A stretch of 33,775 nucleotides of DNA, taken from an uncultured Eubacteriales bacterium (GTDB lineage: Bacteria > Bacillota > Clostridia > Peptostreptococcales > Anaerovoracaceae). How positions within the stretch are numbered: the stretch's first letter is position 1; every line of letters begins with the position of its first letter. Position numbers and translations under genes: made by a program. The stretch is from the NCBI GenBank assembly GCA_902801255.1, contig CADCHO010000020.1, positions 1-33,775 on the forward strand. Reading direction: 5' to 3'. Below the pieces are notes generated by a model that did no database searches, was not told where the DNA came from, and was given only the letters and a program-made list of their open reading frames with translations. Shown here in pieces: positions 24,658 through 30,930 of the stretch.

Positions 24658-24703
24658 AAGACCGGTGCGTCCATTGAGCATTTGCCATTTCTGCACCGGT
24701 CTT
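24658..24703 (-). terminator. Terminator-like hairpin after the beta-helix gene
   Basis: AAGACCGGTGC and GCACCGGTCTT form a perfect 11-bp stem around a 24-nt loop, 14 nt after the stop of the GlmU-C-like gene. The downstream tail on the minus strand is only moderately U-rich (ATTGTAT). On the plus strand the tail is TTTTTGTTT, but no plus-strand gene feeds it. Confidence 0.65.
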
Positions 24704-24717
24704 CAGTTTTTGTTTAT

Positions 24718-25377
24718 TTATCTTTTTTCGACTACATCTCCGCCATTTTTGCAGATGCTGTTTTCAGGAATCACCCCTCTGACGCATGTTGTCGGGTAAA
24801 CGTTCGAGTTGCGGCCGATAACAGTCCCCGGATTGAGTACTGCGTTGCAGCCTACCTCGACGTGGTCGCCCAGCATTGCACCGAATTTCTTGATGCCCGT
24901 CTCGATCTGCTCTGTTCCGTTATGAACTACAACAAGTTTCTTATCAGCTTTCACATTCGATGTGATAGATCCCGCGCCCATATGACTGTAATGTCCGAGG
25001 ATCGAGTCTCCTACATAATTGTAATGCGGTGTCTGGACATTGTCGAAAAGGATGACGTTCTTAAGCTCAACGGAGTTGCCTACCACGCATTTGCGTCCGA
25101 CGAGAGCCGAACCTCTTACGAAAGCGCAGTGTCTTACTTCAGTCTCAGGTCCGATGATGCATGGAGCACCGAGATAAGCACTAGGGAACACCTTTGCAGT
25201 TTTGTGTACCCATACGTTTTCGCTTACCTCTTCATATTCCTCAGGATCGAGAGTCGGACCGAGCTCAAGTATGAAATCCTTAATACCCTTCAGCGCTTCC
25301 CAAGGATAAGTGAACTGGCTGAGGTAGTCCTTAGCTAAAGTATGATCGAGATCATACAGGTCTTTGATCGTATACAT
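24718..25377 (-). CDS. Left-handed beta-helix acyltransferase-like protein (GlmU C-terminal-half type)
   Basis: A 219-aa protein with a helical N-terminal part (about 1-55), then hexapeptide repeats: VFPSAYLGAPCIIGPETEVRH, VGRKCVVGNSVELKNVILFD and GAMLGDHVEVGCNAVLNPGTVIG. These form a left-handed parallel beta-helix as in GlmU's acetyltransferase half. The stretch YVGDSILGHYSHMGAGSITSN closely resembles the GlmU active-site region. The uridyltransferase half is absent. AAAGGA lies about 9 nt upstream. It follows glmM by 59 nt and belongs to the nagB-glmM amino-sugar unit. It could acetylate GlcN-1-P or act on a related nucleotide sugar. Annotation as UDP-GlcNAc pyrophosphorylase would be wrong. 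Confidence 0.8.
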   Translation of the reverse strand: MYTIKDLYDLDHTLAKDYLSQFTYPWEALKGIKDFILELGPTLDPEEYEEVSENVWVHKTAKVFPSAYLGAPCIIGPETEVRHCAFVRGSALVGRKCVVGNSVELKNVILFDNVQTPHYNYVGDSILGHYSHMGAGSITSNVKADKKLVVVHNGTEQIETGIKKFGAMLGDHVEVGCNAVLNPGTVIGRNSNVYPTTCVRGVIPENSICKNGGDVVEKR

Positions 25378-25436
25378 TATTTATTCCTTTCATTAATAGA
25401 AGCGGGGCGGAAAAATCCCGCCATCTGTTTTATAAA

Positions 25437-26786
25437 TTAATCTACAAGATGTCCTTTTGCGCGGATCACATCTATGATCTGATCGACGTACTTTTCGCAT
25501 TCCTCTTCTGATGGTGCCTCAGCCATGACTCTTACTACCGGTTCTGTGCCCGATTCGCGAAGCAGTGTGCGGCCCTTGTCGCCGAGAGCCTTCTTTGCAG
25601 CCTGATCAGCAGCCAGTACATCAGGGTCATTCATGCACTCTTCTTTGCTCTTTACTCTGACGTTCTTCAGCACCTGTGGATAGAACACTACAGGAGCAGC
25701 GAGTTCGCTCATCTTCTTCTTTCTTGCCAGCATTGCCTCCATCAGTTTGAGTGATGTGAGGATTCCGTCACCTGTTGTAGCGTACTTGGTGAAGATGATA
25801 TGACCGCTCTGCTCTCCGCCGATACGGTGGCCGTTCTGGACCATGTTCTCATATACGTATTTGTCACCGACTTTGGTCTGCTCATATTCGATTCCCTCTT
25901 TATCGAGCGCTTTGTAGAGACCGAAATTCGACATTACGGTAGTGACGACCTTGTTGTTAAGCAGCTTGCCTCTGTCCTTCATGTATTTTCCGTAAATGTA
26001 CAGGATATGATCGCCTGTGACCACATTGCCCTTCTCATCTACGCAGAGACATCTGTCGGCATCGCCGTCATAAGCGAATCCTACGTCGAGTCCTTTGTCC
26101 ACTACGAATTTCTGCAGATGCTCGATATGTGTGGAACCGCAGTTGGTGTTGATATTGTAACCATCCGGTTCGTCGTTCATGACATAAACCTTAGCGCCAA
26201 GAGCGTCGAAAACGCCTCTTGCGATCTGCCATGCTGCTCCGTTGGCGACGTCAAGGCCGACCTTAACGTCTTTGAAACTGAACTTGGACATCGAAATGAG
26301 ATATCCGATGTAGCGGTTACGTCCGGATACGTAGTCTACCGTACGTCCGATCTCTTCGCGCTCTGCCATAGGGACTTCCATCTCTCCGTCGAGATAAGCC
26401 TCTATCTTGAGCAGTGTCTCTTCGTCCATCTTCTCTCCGTTGTTGTTGACGATCTTGATTCCGTTGTCATAGTACGGATTGTGAGAAGCAGAGATCATGA
26501 TACCACAGTCGAAATCATCGACTCTGGCTATATACGAAACCGAAGGAGTCGTAGTAACGTGCATGATGTAAGCGTCAGCCCCGGATGCCATAAGGCCTGT
26601 GCAGAGCGCATACTCAAACATGTAGCTCGATCTTCTTGTATCCTTTCCGATAACGACCTTTGCCTTGCGGTCGAGTCTCTTGCCGTAATACCAGCCGAGG
26701 TAGCGGCCGATCTTGATAGCGTGATCGAATGTCAAAGTCTTGTTTGCTTCGCCGCGGAAGCCGTCTGTTCCGAAATACTTACCCAT
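25437..26786 (-). CDS. glmM: Phosphoglucosamine mutase
   Basis: A 449-aa alpha-D-phosphohexomutase converting glucosamine-6-phosphate to glucosamine-1-phosphate for UDP-GlcNAc. The phosphoserine loop GIMISASHNP carries Ser101, the metal loop is DGDADR (240-245), and the C-terminal phosphate loop is RESGTEPVVRV. AAGGAGAG precedes the ATG, which overlaps the nagB stop by one base (TAATG). In many Firmicutes glmM follows cdaA-cdaR. Here cdaR lies about 2.3 kb upstream on the same strand, with nagB and the DUF3990/XRE pair between them. Confidence 0.96.
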   Translation of the reverse strand: MGKYFGTDGFRGEANKTLTFDHAIKIGRYLGWYYGKRLDRKAKVVIGKDTRRSSYMFEYALCTGLMASGADAYIMHVTTTPSVSYIARVDDFDCGIMISASHNPYYDNGIKIVNNNGEKMDEETLLKIEAYLDGEMEVPMAEREEIGRTVDYVSGRNRYIGYLISMSKFSFKDVKVGLDVANGAAWQIARGVFDALGAKVYVMNDEPDGYNINTNCGSTHIEHLQKFVVDKGLDVGFAYDGDADRCLCVDEKGNVVTGDHILYIYGKYMKDRGKLLNNKVVTTVMSNFGLYKALDKEGIEYEQTKVGDKYVYENMVQNGHRIGGEQSGHIIFTKYATTGDGILTSLKLMEAMLARKKKMSELAAPVVFYPQVLKNVRVKSKEECMNDPDVLAADQAAKKALGDKGRTLLRESGTEPVVRVMAEAPSEEECEKYVDQIIDVIRAKGHLVD

Positions 26787-27577
26787 TACAGTCTCTCCTT
26801 TTTCTCGATATCGAGGAAGTACTTGTATGTGTCTACTGTCAGCTCACCACAGGCTGCTTCATCGCACGCGATGATTGCATTGTTGTGCAACTGGAGCGCA
26901 GAGCAGGTCCACTTCTGGCTGACCCCGCCCTCTACTACGGCTGCCATTGCTCTTGCCTTGTTATGGCCATTGATGAGAACGAGTACCTCTTTCGAGTCCG
27001 TGACTGTGCCGATACCGACAGACAGCGCCTGGGCAGGAACGGCTTCAGGATCGTTTCCGAAGAACCTTGAGTTTACGATTCTTGTATCTGTTGTGAGATC
27101 TCTGAGCCCTGTGCGCGATGTGAGCGATGTGAAAGGCTCGTTGAAAGCAAGGTGTCCGTCAACTCCAATGCCTCCCATGAAGAGATCGATCCCGCCGTAA
27201 GAAGCGATCTTCTCTTCATATCTTGCACACTCAGCTTCAGGATCATCTGTCATTCCGTTAAGGATATTGATGTTTGCAGGATTCATATCTACGAGATGAT
27301 CAAAGAAATTGTCATGCATGAAGTACCAATAGCTCTGGTCATGTTCATGAGGCAGTCCGAGATATTCATCCATGTTGAATGTAACAACGTTTTTAAAAGA
27401 AAGCTCTCCGGCTTTGTTCTTTGCAATAAGGTTTTTATATACACCGATCGGGGATGATCCCGTTGGCAGACCGAGTACGAACGGTCTGTCTTCTTTATGG
27501 TTATTGATCTTATCTGCTATGTAGTCCGCAGCCCACTTGCACATTTTTTCATAATCGTCCTGAATTACTACCCTCAT
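26786..27577 (-). CDS. nagB: Glucosamine-6-phosphate deaminase
   Basis: A 263-aa enzyme interconverting glucosamine-6-phosphate and fructose-6-phosphate plus ammonia. Motifs are LGLPTGSSPIGVY (35-47), FNMDEYLGL with the catalytic Asp at about 70, and GIGVDGHLAFNEP (137-149). The frame opens at a GTG at 27607, but the ATG at 27577 has AAAGGAG 6 nt upstream and gives the standard start MRVVIQDD. It has its own promoter and overlaps glmM by one base. NagB and GlmM compete for or share glucosamine-6-phosphate, so co-transcription places salvage and wall-precursor supply under one control. Confidence 0.96.
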   Translation of the reverse strand: MRVVIQDDYEKMCKWAADYIADKINNHKEDRPFVLGLPTGSSPIGVYKNLIAKNKAGELSFKNVVTFNMDEYLGLPHEHDQSYWYFMHDNFFDHLVDMNPANINILNGMTDDPEAECARYEEKIASYGGIDLFMGGIGVDGHLAFNEPFTSLTSRTGLRDLTTDTRIVNSRFFGNDPEAVPAQALSVGIGTVTDSKEVLVLINGHNKARAMAAVVEGGVSQKWTCSALQLHNNAIIACDEAACGELTVDTYKYFLDIEKKERL

Positions 27578-27640
27578 TTTTTCTCCTTTCGTTTCAAGTC
27601 GGGACACTGTATGACCCCCACTATATTAAAATCCGAAGGA

Positions 27641-27669
27641 ATTATAGCATCCATGCCAGATTCAGTAAA
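27641..27669 (-). promoter_or_regulatory. Promoter of nagB-glmM
   Basis: Minus strand TTTACT (27669-27664), a 17-nt spacer and TATAAT (27646-27641), with TGC just before it giving an extended -10. It is back-to-back with the promoter of the DUF3990/XRE pair; only about 20 bp separate the two -35 elements. Confidence 0.7.
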
Positions 27670-27683
27670 TGCGGCAGGTCTAA

Positions 27684-27715
27684 ATATTTTGAAAATATAC
27701 TCCCTTGGGAGTATA
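27684..27715. promoter_or_regulatory. Two adjacent operator-like palindromes over the module promoter
   Basis: ATATTTT-G-AAAATAT (27684-27698) is a perfect 15-bp palindrome centred on the -35 of the plus-strand promoter. TATACTCCC-TT-GGGAGTATA (27696-27715) is a perfect 9-bp inverted repeat filling the spacer and entering the -10. Protein bound to either would block RNA polymerase. The obvious candidate is the XRE protein encoded by the module itself, as is usual in toxin-antitoxin operons. This is inferred. Confidence 0.65.
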
Positions 27716-27717
27716 CT
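27689..27717 (+). promoter_or_regulatory. Promoter of the DUF3990/XRE module
   Basis: TTGAAA (27689-27694), exactly 17 nt, then TATACT (27712-27717). The expected start is near 27724, leaving a leader of about 32 nt before the first ATG. The spacer is filled by the palindrome described separately. Confidence 0.75.
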
Positions 27718-27755
27718 ATTAACAAAGCGTAAGCAATCCGCTTCAACAAGATCTT

Positions 27756-28421
27756 ATGGATAAAAAAATCTACCATGGAGGAGAAAAAATAGTACGAACC
27801 CCTGCGTTCGGGATCGGCCGGCAATACAATGATTTCGGCCTGGGATTCTATTGCACGGAATACTCTCAGTATGCTGCAGAGTGGGCCGTGGGACCGGGAA
27901 GAAACGGTTTCGTATCTTCATATTCAATTGATACTGACGGTCTTCGCATAGTCAATCTATGCAGTTCGCAGTACAATCCGCTCCACTGGCTCGGACTGCT
28001 TTTCAACTATCGCGAATTCGATCTCTCTTCGGATACCGCCTACAGAGCCAGAGAATATATAAACAAGCATTTTCCCATAGATAACCAGGCGAGTGACTGT
28101 ATAATCGGCTACCGCGCCGATAACAGATGCTTCATGTTTGCTCAGGACTTCCTTGATGCAAAGCTTTCATATATGAGTTTCAGAAGCGCTCTCCAGGGCG
28201 ATGATTCCAACAGGCAGTTCGTACTTAAGAGTAACCGCGCATTCGACAGGATTATCTTTACCGGATACGAACCGGCGCTGAGAGAAGCTTCCTTCCCTGT
28301 CAGGCAGAGCCGCGAGATAAAATATATGAAAAATGCAAAGCCGTTTACCGGCGGAAGCGATTTTTTCATTACTGATCTGATCGAAGGAGAGGTCAAGCCT
28401 TATGACACACGCCTACGATAA
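27756..28421 (+). CDS. DUF3990 protein, putative ADP-ribosyltransferase-like toxin
   Basis: A 221-aa soluble protein matching the DUF3990 pattern. YHGG with His7 at the N terminus is followed by DFGLGFYCTEYSQYAAEWA with Tyr32. These resemble the H and Y motifs of ADP-ribosyltransferase folds (H-Y-E/Q). Later, DCIIGYRADNRCFMF (114-128) and NRQFVLKSNRAF with Gln154 match the family's conserved centre and could supply the third residue. The fold and activity are inferred. The ATG at 27756 has no recognisable ribosome binding site, so translation may be weak, but His7 requires a start here. The stop lies 20 nt inside the next gene. The arrangement suggests a toxin expressed with its own regulator. 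Confidence 0.75.
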   Translation: MDKKIYHGGEKIVRTPAFGIGRQYNDFGLGFYCTEYSQYAAEWAVGPGRNGFVSSYSIDTDGLRIVNLCSSQYNPLHWLGLLFNYREFDLSSDTAYRAREYINKHFPIDNQASDCIIGYRADNRCFMFAQDFLDAKLSYMSFRSALQGDDSNRQFVLKSNRAFDRIIFTGYEPALREASFPVRQSREIKYMKNAKPFTGGSDFFITDLIEGEVKPYDTRLR

Positions 28422-29121
28422 GATACTTTTAGACAGAGCCGGCGGCTCCCTGGGCCGCATGCTCGATTATTCTGCTTACAGCCTTCACTATGATATATCT
28501 GCAATGACAGATCTGTTTATTGCTTCCGGGGTTGCCTCTCTTTTTGAGCATGGAGATATCAGAGTCATTGCCGGAATGTCAGGCGTTGAGCTGTCATATG
28601 AGGTGCTCGAAAAAAGCGGTATCATCTTCGAGAGAACACCGCCCCGTTATACAAAAGGTCTCAGTCCGGAATTCTGGTACGGTTATGCACTGGCACATAT
28701 ACAGTGGGAGACCTGCCTTCCATTCGATCAGATAGTGAGATCCTTTTCCCCTCAGGTTTTCATTTCAGAATACATTAATAGCAGGCTTTCCTTTCTTGAC
28801 AGTCTTCCTTTTGACATAAGTGACAGAGACCGTTCATCAGGTATCACAGCATTCGGAAGACAGTATACTGATGAATCCGTATCGCATTTCATCCAGATAA
28901 CAACCTCCGGGATAAATAAAGGAGTAACAGAAGAAACTCCGCTCAAAAAAATGCGCATAAAAAACGACCTTAGCCAGAGCGGCCTGGCTAAGGCCAGTGG
29001 TATTCCTCTCAGAACGATCCAGCAATATGAACAGCGTCAGAAAGATCTTGCAAAAGCCCGCGCTGAGTATCTCATAGCACTCTCGCGTGCCCTGAACTGC
29101 GATCCCTCACGCCTTATTTAG
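28402..29121 (+). CDS. XRE-type helix-turn-helix protein, putative antitoxin/regulator
   Basis: A 239-aa protein. Residues 181-239 are a clear XRE/Cro-C1 helix-turn-helix: LKKMRIKNDLSQSGLAKASG, then IPLRTIQQYEQRQKDL and ALSRALNCDPSRLI. The first ~180 residues are not recognised. They start with YDKILLDRAGGSLGRMLDYS and contain hydrophobic and aromatic patches that could bind the DUF3990 partner. AAGGAGAGG lies 9 nt before the ATG and is much stronger than anything before the partner gene, consistent with antitoxin excess. The start overlaps the partner's end by 20 nt. The stop overlaps the cdaR stop on the opposite strand by 3 nt, with no terminator between. Confidence 0.75.
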   Translation: MTHAYDKILLDRAGGSLGRMLDYSAYSLHYDISAMTDLFIASGVASLFEHGDIRVIAGMSGVELSYEVLEKSGIIFERTPPRYTKGLSPEFWYGYALAHIQWETCLPFDQIVRSFSPQVFISEYINSRLSFLDSLPFDISDRDRSSGITAFGRQYTDESVSHFIQITTSGINKGVTEETPLKKMRIKNDLSQSGLAKASGIPLRTIQQYEQRQKDLAKARAEYLIALSRALNCDPSRLI

Positions 29122-30065
29122 TTGCCTTCCTCTTCTTCCTCTGCTTTTTCAACGACCTTCAGCTTAAGCATCAATTCCTGATCTTCATCGATGGTCACAC
29201 CCTCAGGCAAATCAAATTCAATAGGTATCTCGGCATCTTCGAAATAGTTTGCCAGATCGATTTCATTTGCTGTTATGCCCGTAAATGTATTGATCGTGCT
29301 CTTTTTACCCTTTATTACTATAGTCTCAGGTACTGTATATGTTCTTTCATAAGAATCATCAGACTCGTCCTTTACCGGCACTACCAGCCTTACTTCCTTT
29401 GTACTGCCCGCTGCGGCCCTGAATGATACCGTCTCCGGATAAATGACAACATTGATGACCTTGTTCCCTTCACGGTCGAGAGCAGCGACCTCAAGAGTCA
29501 TGGCCCTGTACTGCTCATCTATAGTTTCCGGATCGATGACCGCTGCTACCCTGTCTATTTCGGAAAGTTTTTCATCAGAAGCAATTACTGTAGCCGTATT
29601 TACAGACATATTCTCAACAAGAGGCACAGCGTCATCGTCAGGTTTTTCCGAATACTCGATGTTTATAGGGAATTCAACAGCAGTTGCACTTACTATCTCG
29701 ACTGTGACATTTTTCACGGACGAATCCATTACCTGAGTTCCTTCAGGTCCGTCAACGCGAAGTGAAACGGTGTTTTCCCCGGTGGAGAGACCGCTTACAT
29801 CTGCCGTTACAGAAATATCTTCTGATGATATATTTGCCGTATCGATTCTCCTCTGCTGGAGTGTCACTTCCACGTTCTTGTAATTGGCCTCTGAAACCGC
29901 ATAACCTCTGTTGGCAAGAGTATCAAGGCCCGTGTATGTAATAGGTACACCTGAATACCTCTCGCTCGTCATTGGATCGTAGTTATAGACAACAAAGAAC
30001 CAGGCTCCTGTGGCGACGAGCAGGGCTAGTATTATATTAAACATCTTACGTCCGCTGTCACTCAT
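29118..30065 (-). CDS. cdaR: CdaR, YbbR-domain regulator of CdaA
   Basis: A 315-aa protein with one N-terminal transmembrane segment (about 9-28, FNIILALLVATGAWFFVVYN) followed by extracellular YbbR repeats rich in beta-strands and a very acidic C terminus (EKAEEEEEGN). CdaR modulates the membrane diadenylate cyclase CdaA. The frame opens at a GTG at 30068. The ATG at 30065 is equally placed, with AAAGGAA upstream. It overlaps cdaA by 8 nt and so is coupled to it. Its stop overlaps that of the XRE gene on the other strand, which means read-through from that side would be antisense to cdaR. Confidence 0.93.
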   Translation of the reverse strand: MSDSGRKMFNIILALLVATGAWFFVVYNYDPMTSERYSGVPITYTGLDTLANRGYAVSEANYKNVEVTLQQRRIDTANISSEDISVTADVSGLSTGENTVSLRVDGPEGTQVMDSSVKNVTVEIVSATAVEFPINIEYSEKPDDDAVPLVENMSVNTATVIASDEKLSEIDRVAAVIDPETIDEQYRAMTLEVAALDREGNKVINVVIYPETVSFRAAAGSTKEVRLVVPVKDESDDSYERTYTVPETIVIKGKKSTINTFTGITANEIDLANYFEDAEIPIEFDLPEGVTIDEDQELMLKLKVVEKAEEEEEGN

Positions 30066-30897
30066 CACGCTTGTTTCCTTTCAGTATTCCGATCCTTGAA
30101 AGCAGATCGCGGTCTTCAGAAGCAGGCAGATAGATATCAAGGAGCATCTTTTCAAGCGTTTTCAGATCAAGGAACCTCTTGAATTCGCCGTTCTGTGCGA
30201 CCGAAATGGCTCCTGTCTCCTCGGAAACCACGATAACGAAAGCATCTGACACCTCACTGAGCCCAAGTGCCGCCCTGTGTCTTGTGCCGAGATTCTTTCC
30301 TATGTTTTGTCTTTCTGTAAGCGGCAGAACGCAGCTCGCGGCGTGTACTCTGTCACCTCTGATGATCACGGCTCCGTCATGGAGAGGCGATCCCTCATAG
30401 AAAAGGTTGCCGAGAAGTCTGACTGATATCTCAGCGTCCACAATAACCCCGCTTTCGCTTATATCACTGAGCATCGTTTCACGCTCAATAGCCATCAGTG
30501 CTCCGGTCTGAGTTGAAGAGAAATCATCTACCGCATCGACTATCTTGTGAACCGTTGCGTACATCTCCTCTTTGCCCATGTCCCTGAACTGCCAGCTGAG
30601 AACCCCTCTGCGTCCGATCTGCTCAAGGCCTCTTCTGATCTCAGGCTGAAACAATATAACAACCGCAATGAGACCTACGGTGATAAGTCTGGTTAAAAGC
30701 CAGTTGAGCAGGCTCAGGTTGAGGATCTCCGAAATAAGGAAAAATGCGATAATCAAAAGAACTCCTCTGAACAGCTGCTGCGCACGGGTTTCTTTTATAA
30801 ACCCGAGCAGCGTGTACAGCAGGTACGCAACGATAACGATGTCCAGGACATCGGTTACCTTTATGCTCATGAGAATTCCCATTAGATTATCAAGCAT
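30058..30897 (-). CDS. cdaA: Diadenylate cyclase CdaA
   Basis: A 279-aa membrane enzyme making c-di-AMP from two ATP. Three N-terminal transmembrane segments (about 17-34, 44-62 and 66-84) precede a DAC domain with DGA (174-176) in PLHDGAVII and RHR (206-208) in GTRHRAALG, the two defining catalytic motifs. Length and topology are typical. It starts 33 nt after the LCP gene and overlaps cdaR. c-di-AMP controls potassium and osmolyte balance and wall homeostasis, which fits neighbours dealing with wall precursors. Confidence 0.97.
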   Translation of the reverse strand: MLDNLMGILMSIKVTDVLDIVIVAYLLYTLLGFIKETRAQQLFRGVLLIIAFFLISEILNLSLLNWLLTRLITVGLIAVVILFQPEIRRGLEQIGRRGVLSWQFRDMGKEEMYATVHKIVDAVDDFSSTQTGALMAIERETMLSDISESGVIVDAEISVRLLGNLFYEGSPLHDGAVIIRGDRVHAASCVLPLTERQNIGKNLGTRHRAALGLSEVSDAFVIVVSEETGAISVAQNGEFKRFLDLKTLEKMLLDIYLPASEDRDLLSRIGILKGNKRDE

Positions 30898-30930
30898 TTT
30901 TTACCTTTCTGTCTGATTTGTTTGTTTTAC

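Noticed and set aside
25406-25422. Hairpin GGCGG/CCGCC between glmM and the beta-helix gene
   Set aside because: The stem is only 5 bp and is not followed by a U-run. It is too weak to call a terminator or attenuator.
25800-27200. Plus-strand frame of 466 codons opposite glmM and nagB
   Set aside because: Both strands cannot be explained as well: glmM and nagB have full motifs and ribosome binding sites, while this frame has no recognised domain, no ribosome binding site and shadow-like composition.
27777-27791. Alternative start of the DUF3990 gene after the GGAGGAG at 27777
   Set aside because: The only codon at correct spacing is ATA, and starting there would remove His7 of the conserved N-terminal motif.
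27756-29121. Prophage remnant or insertion sequence
   Set aside because: No integrase, transposase, terminal inverted repeats or phage structural genes are nearby. The unit is only two genes with their own promoter.
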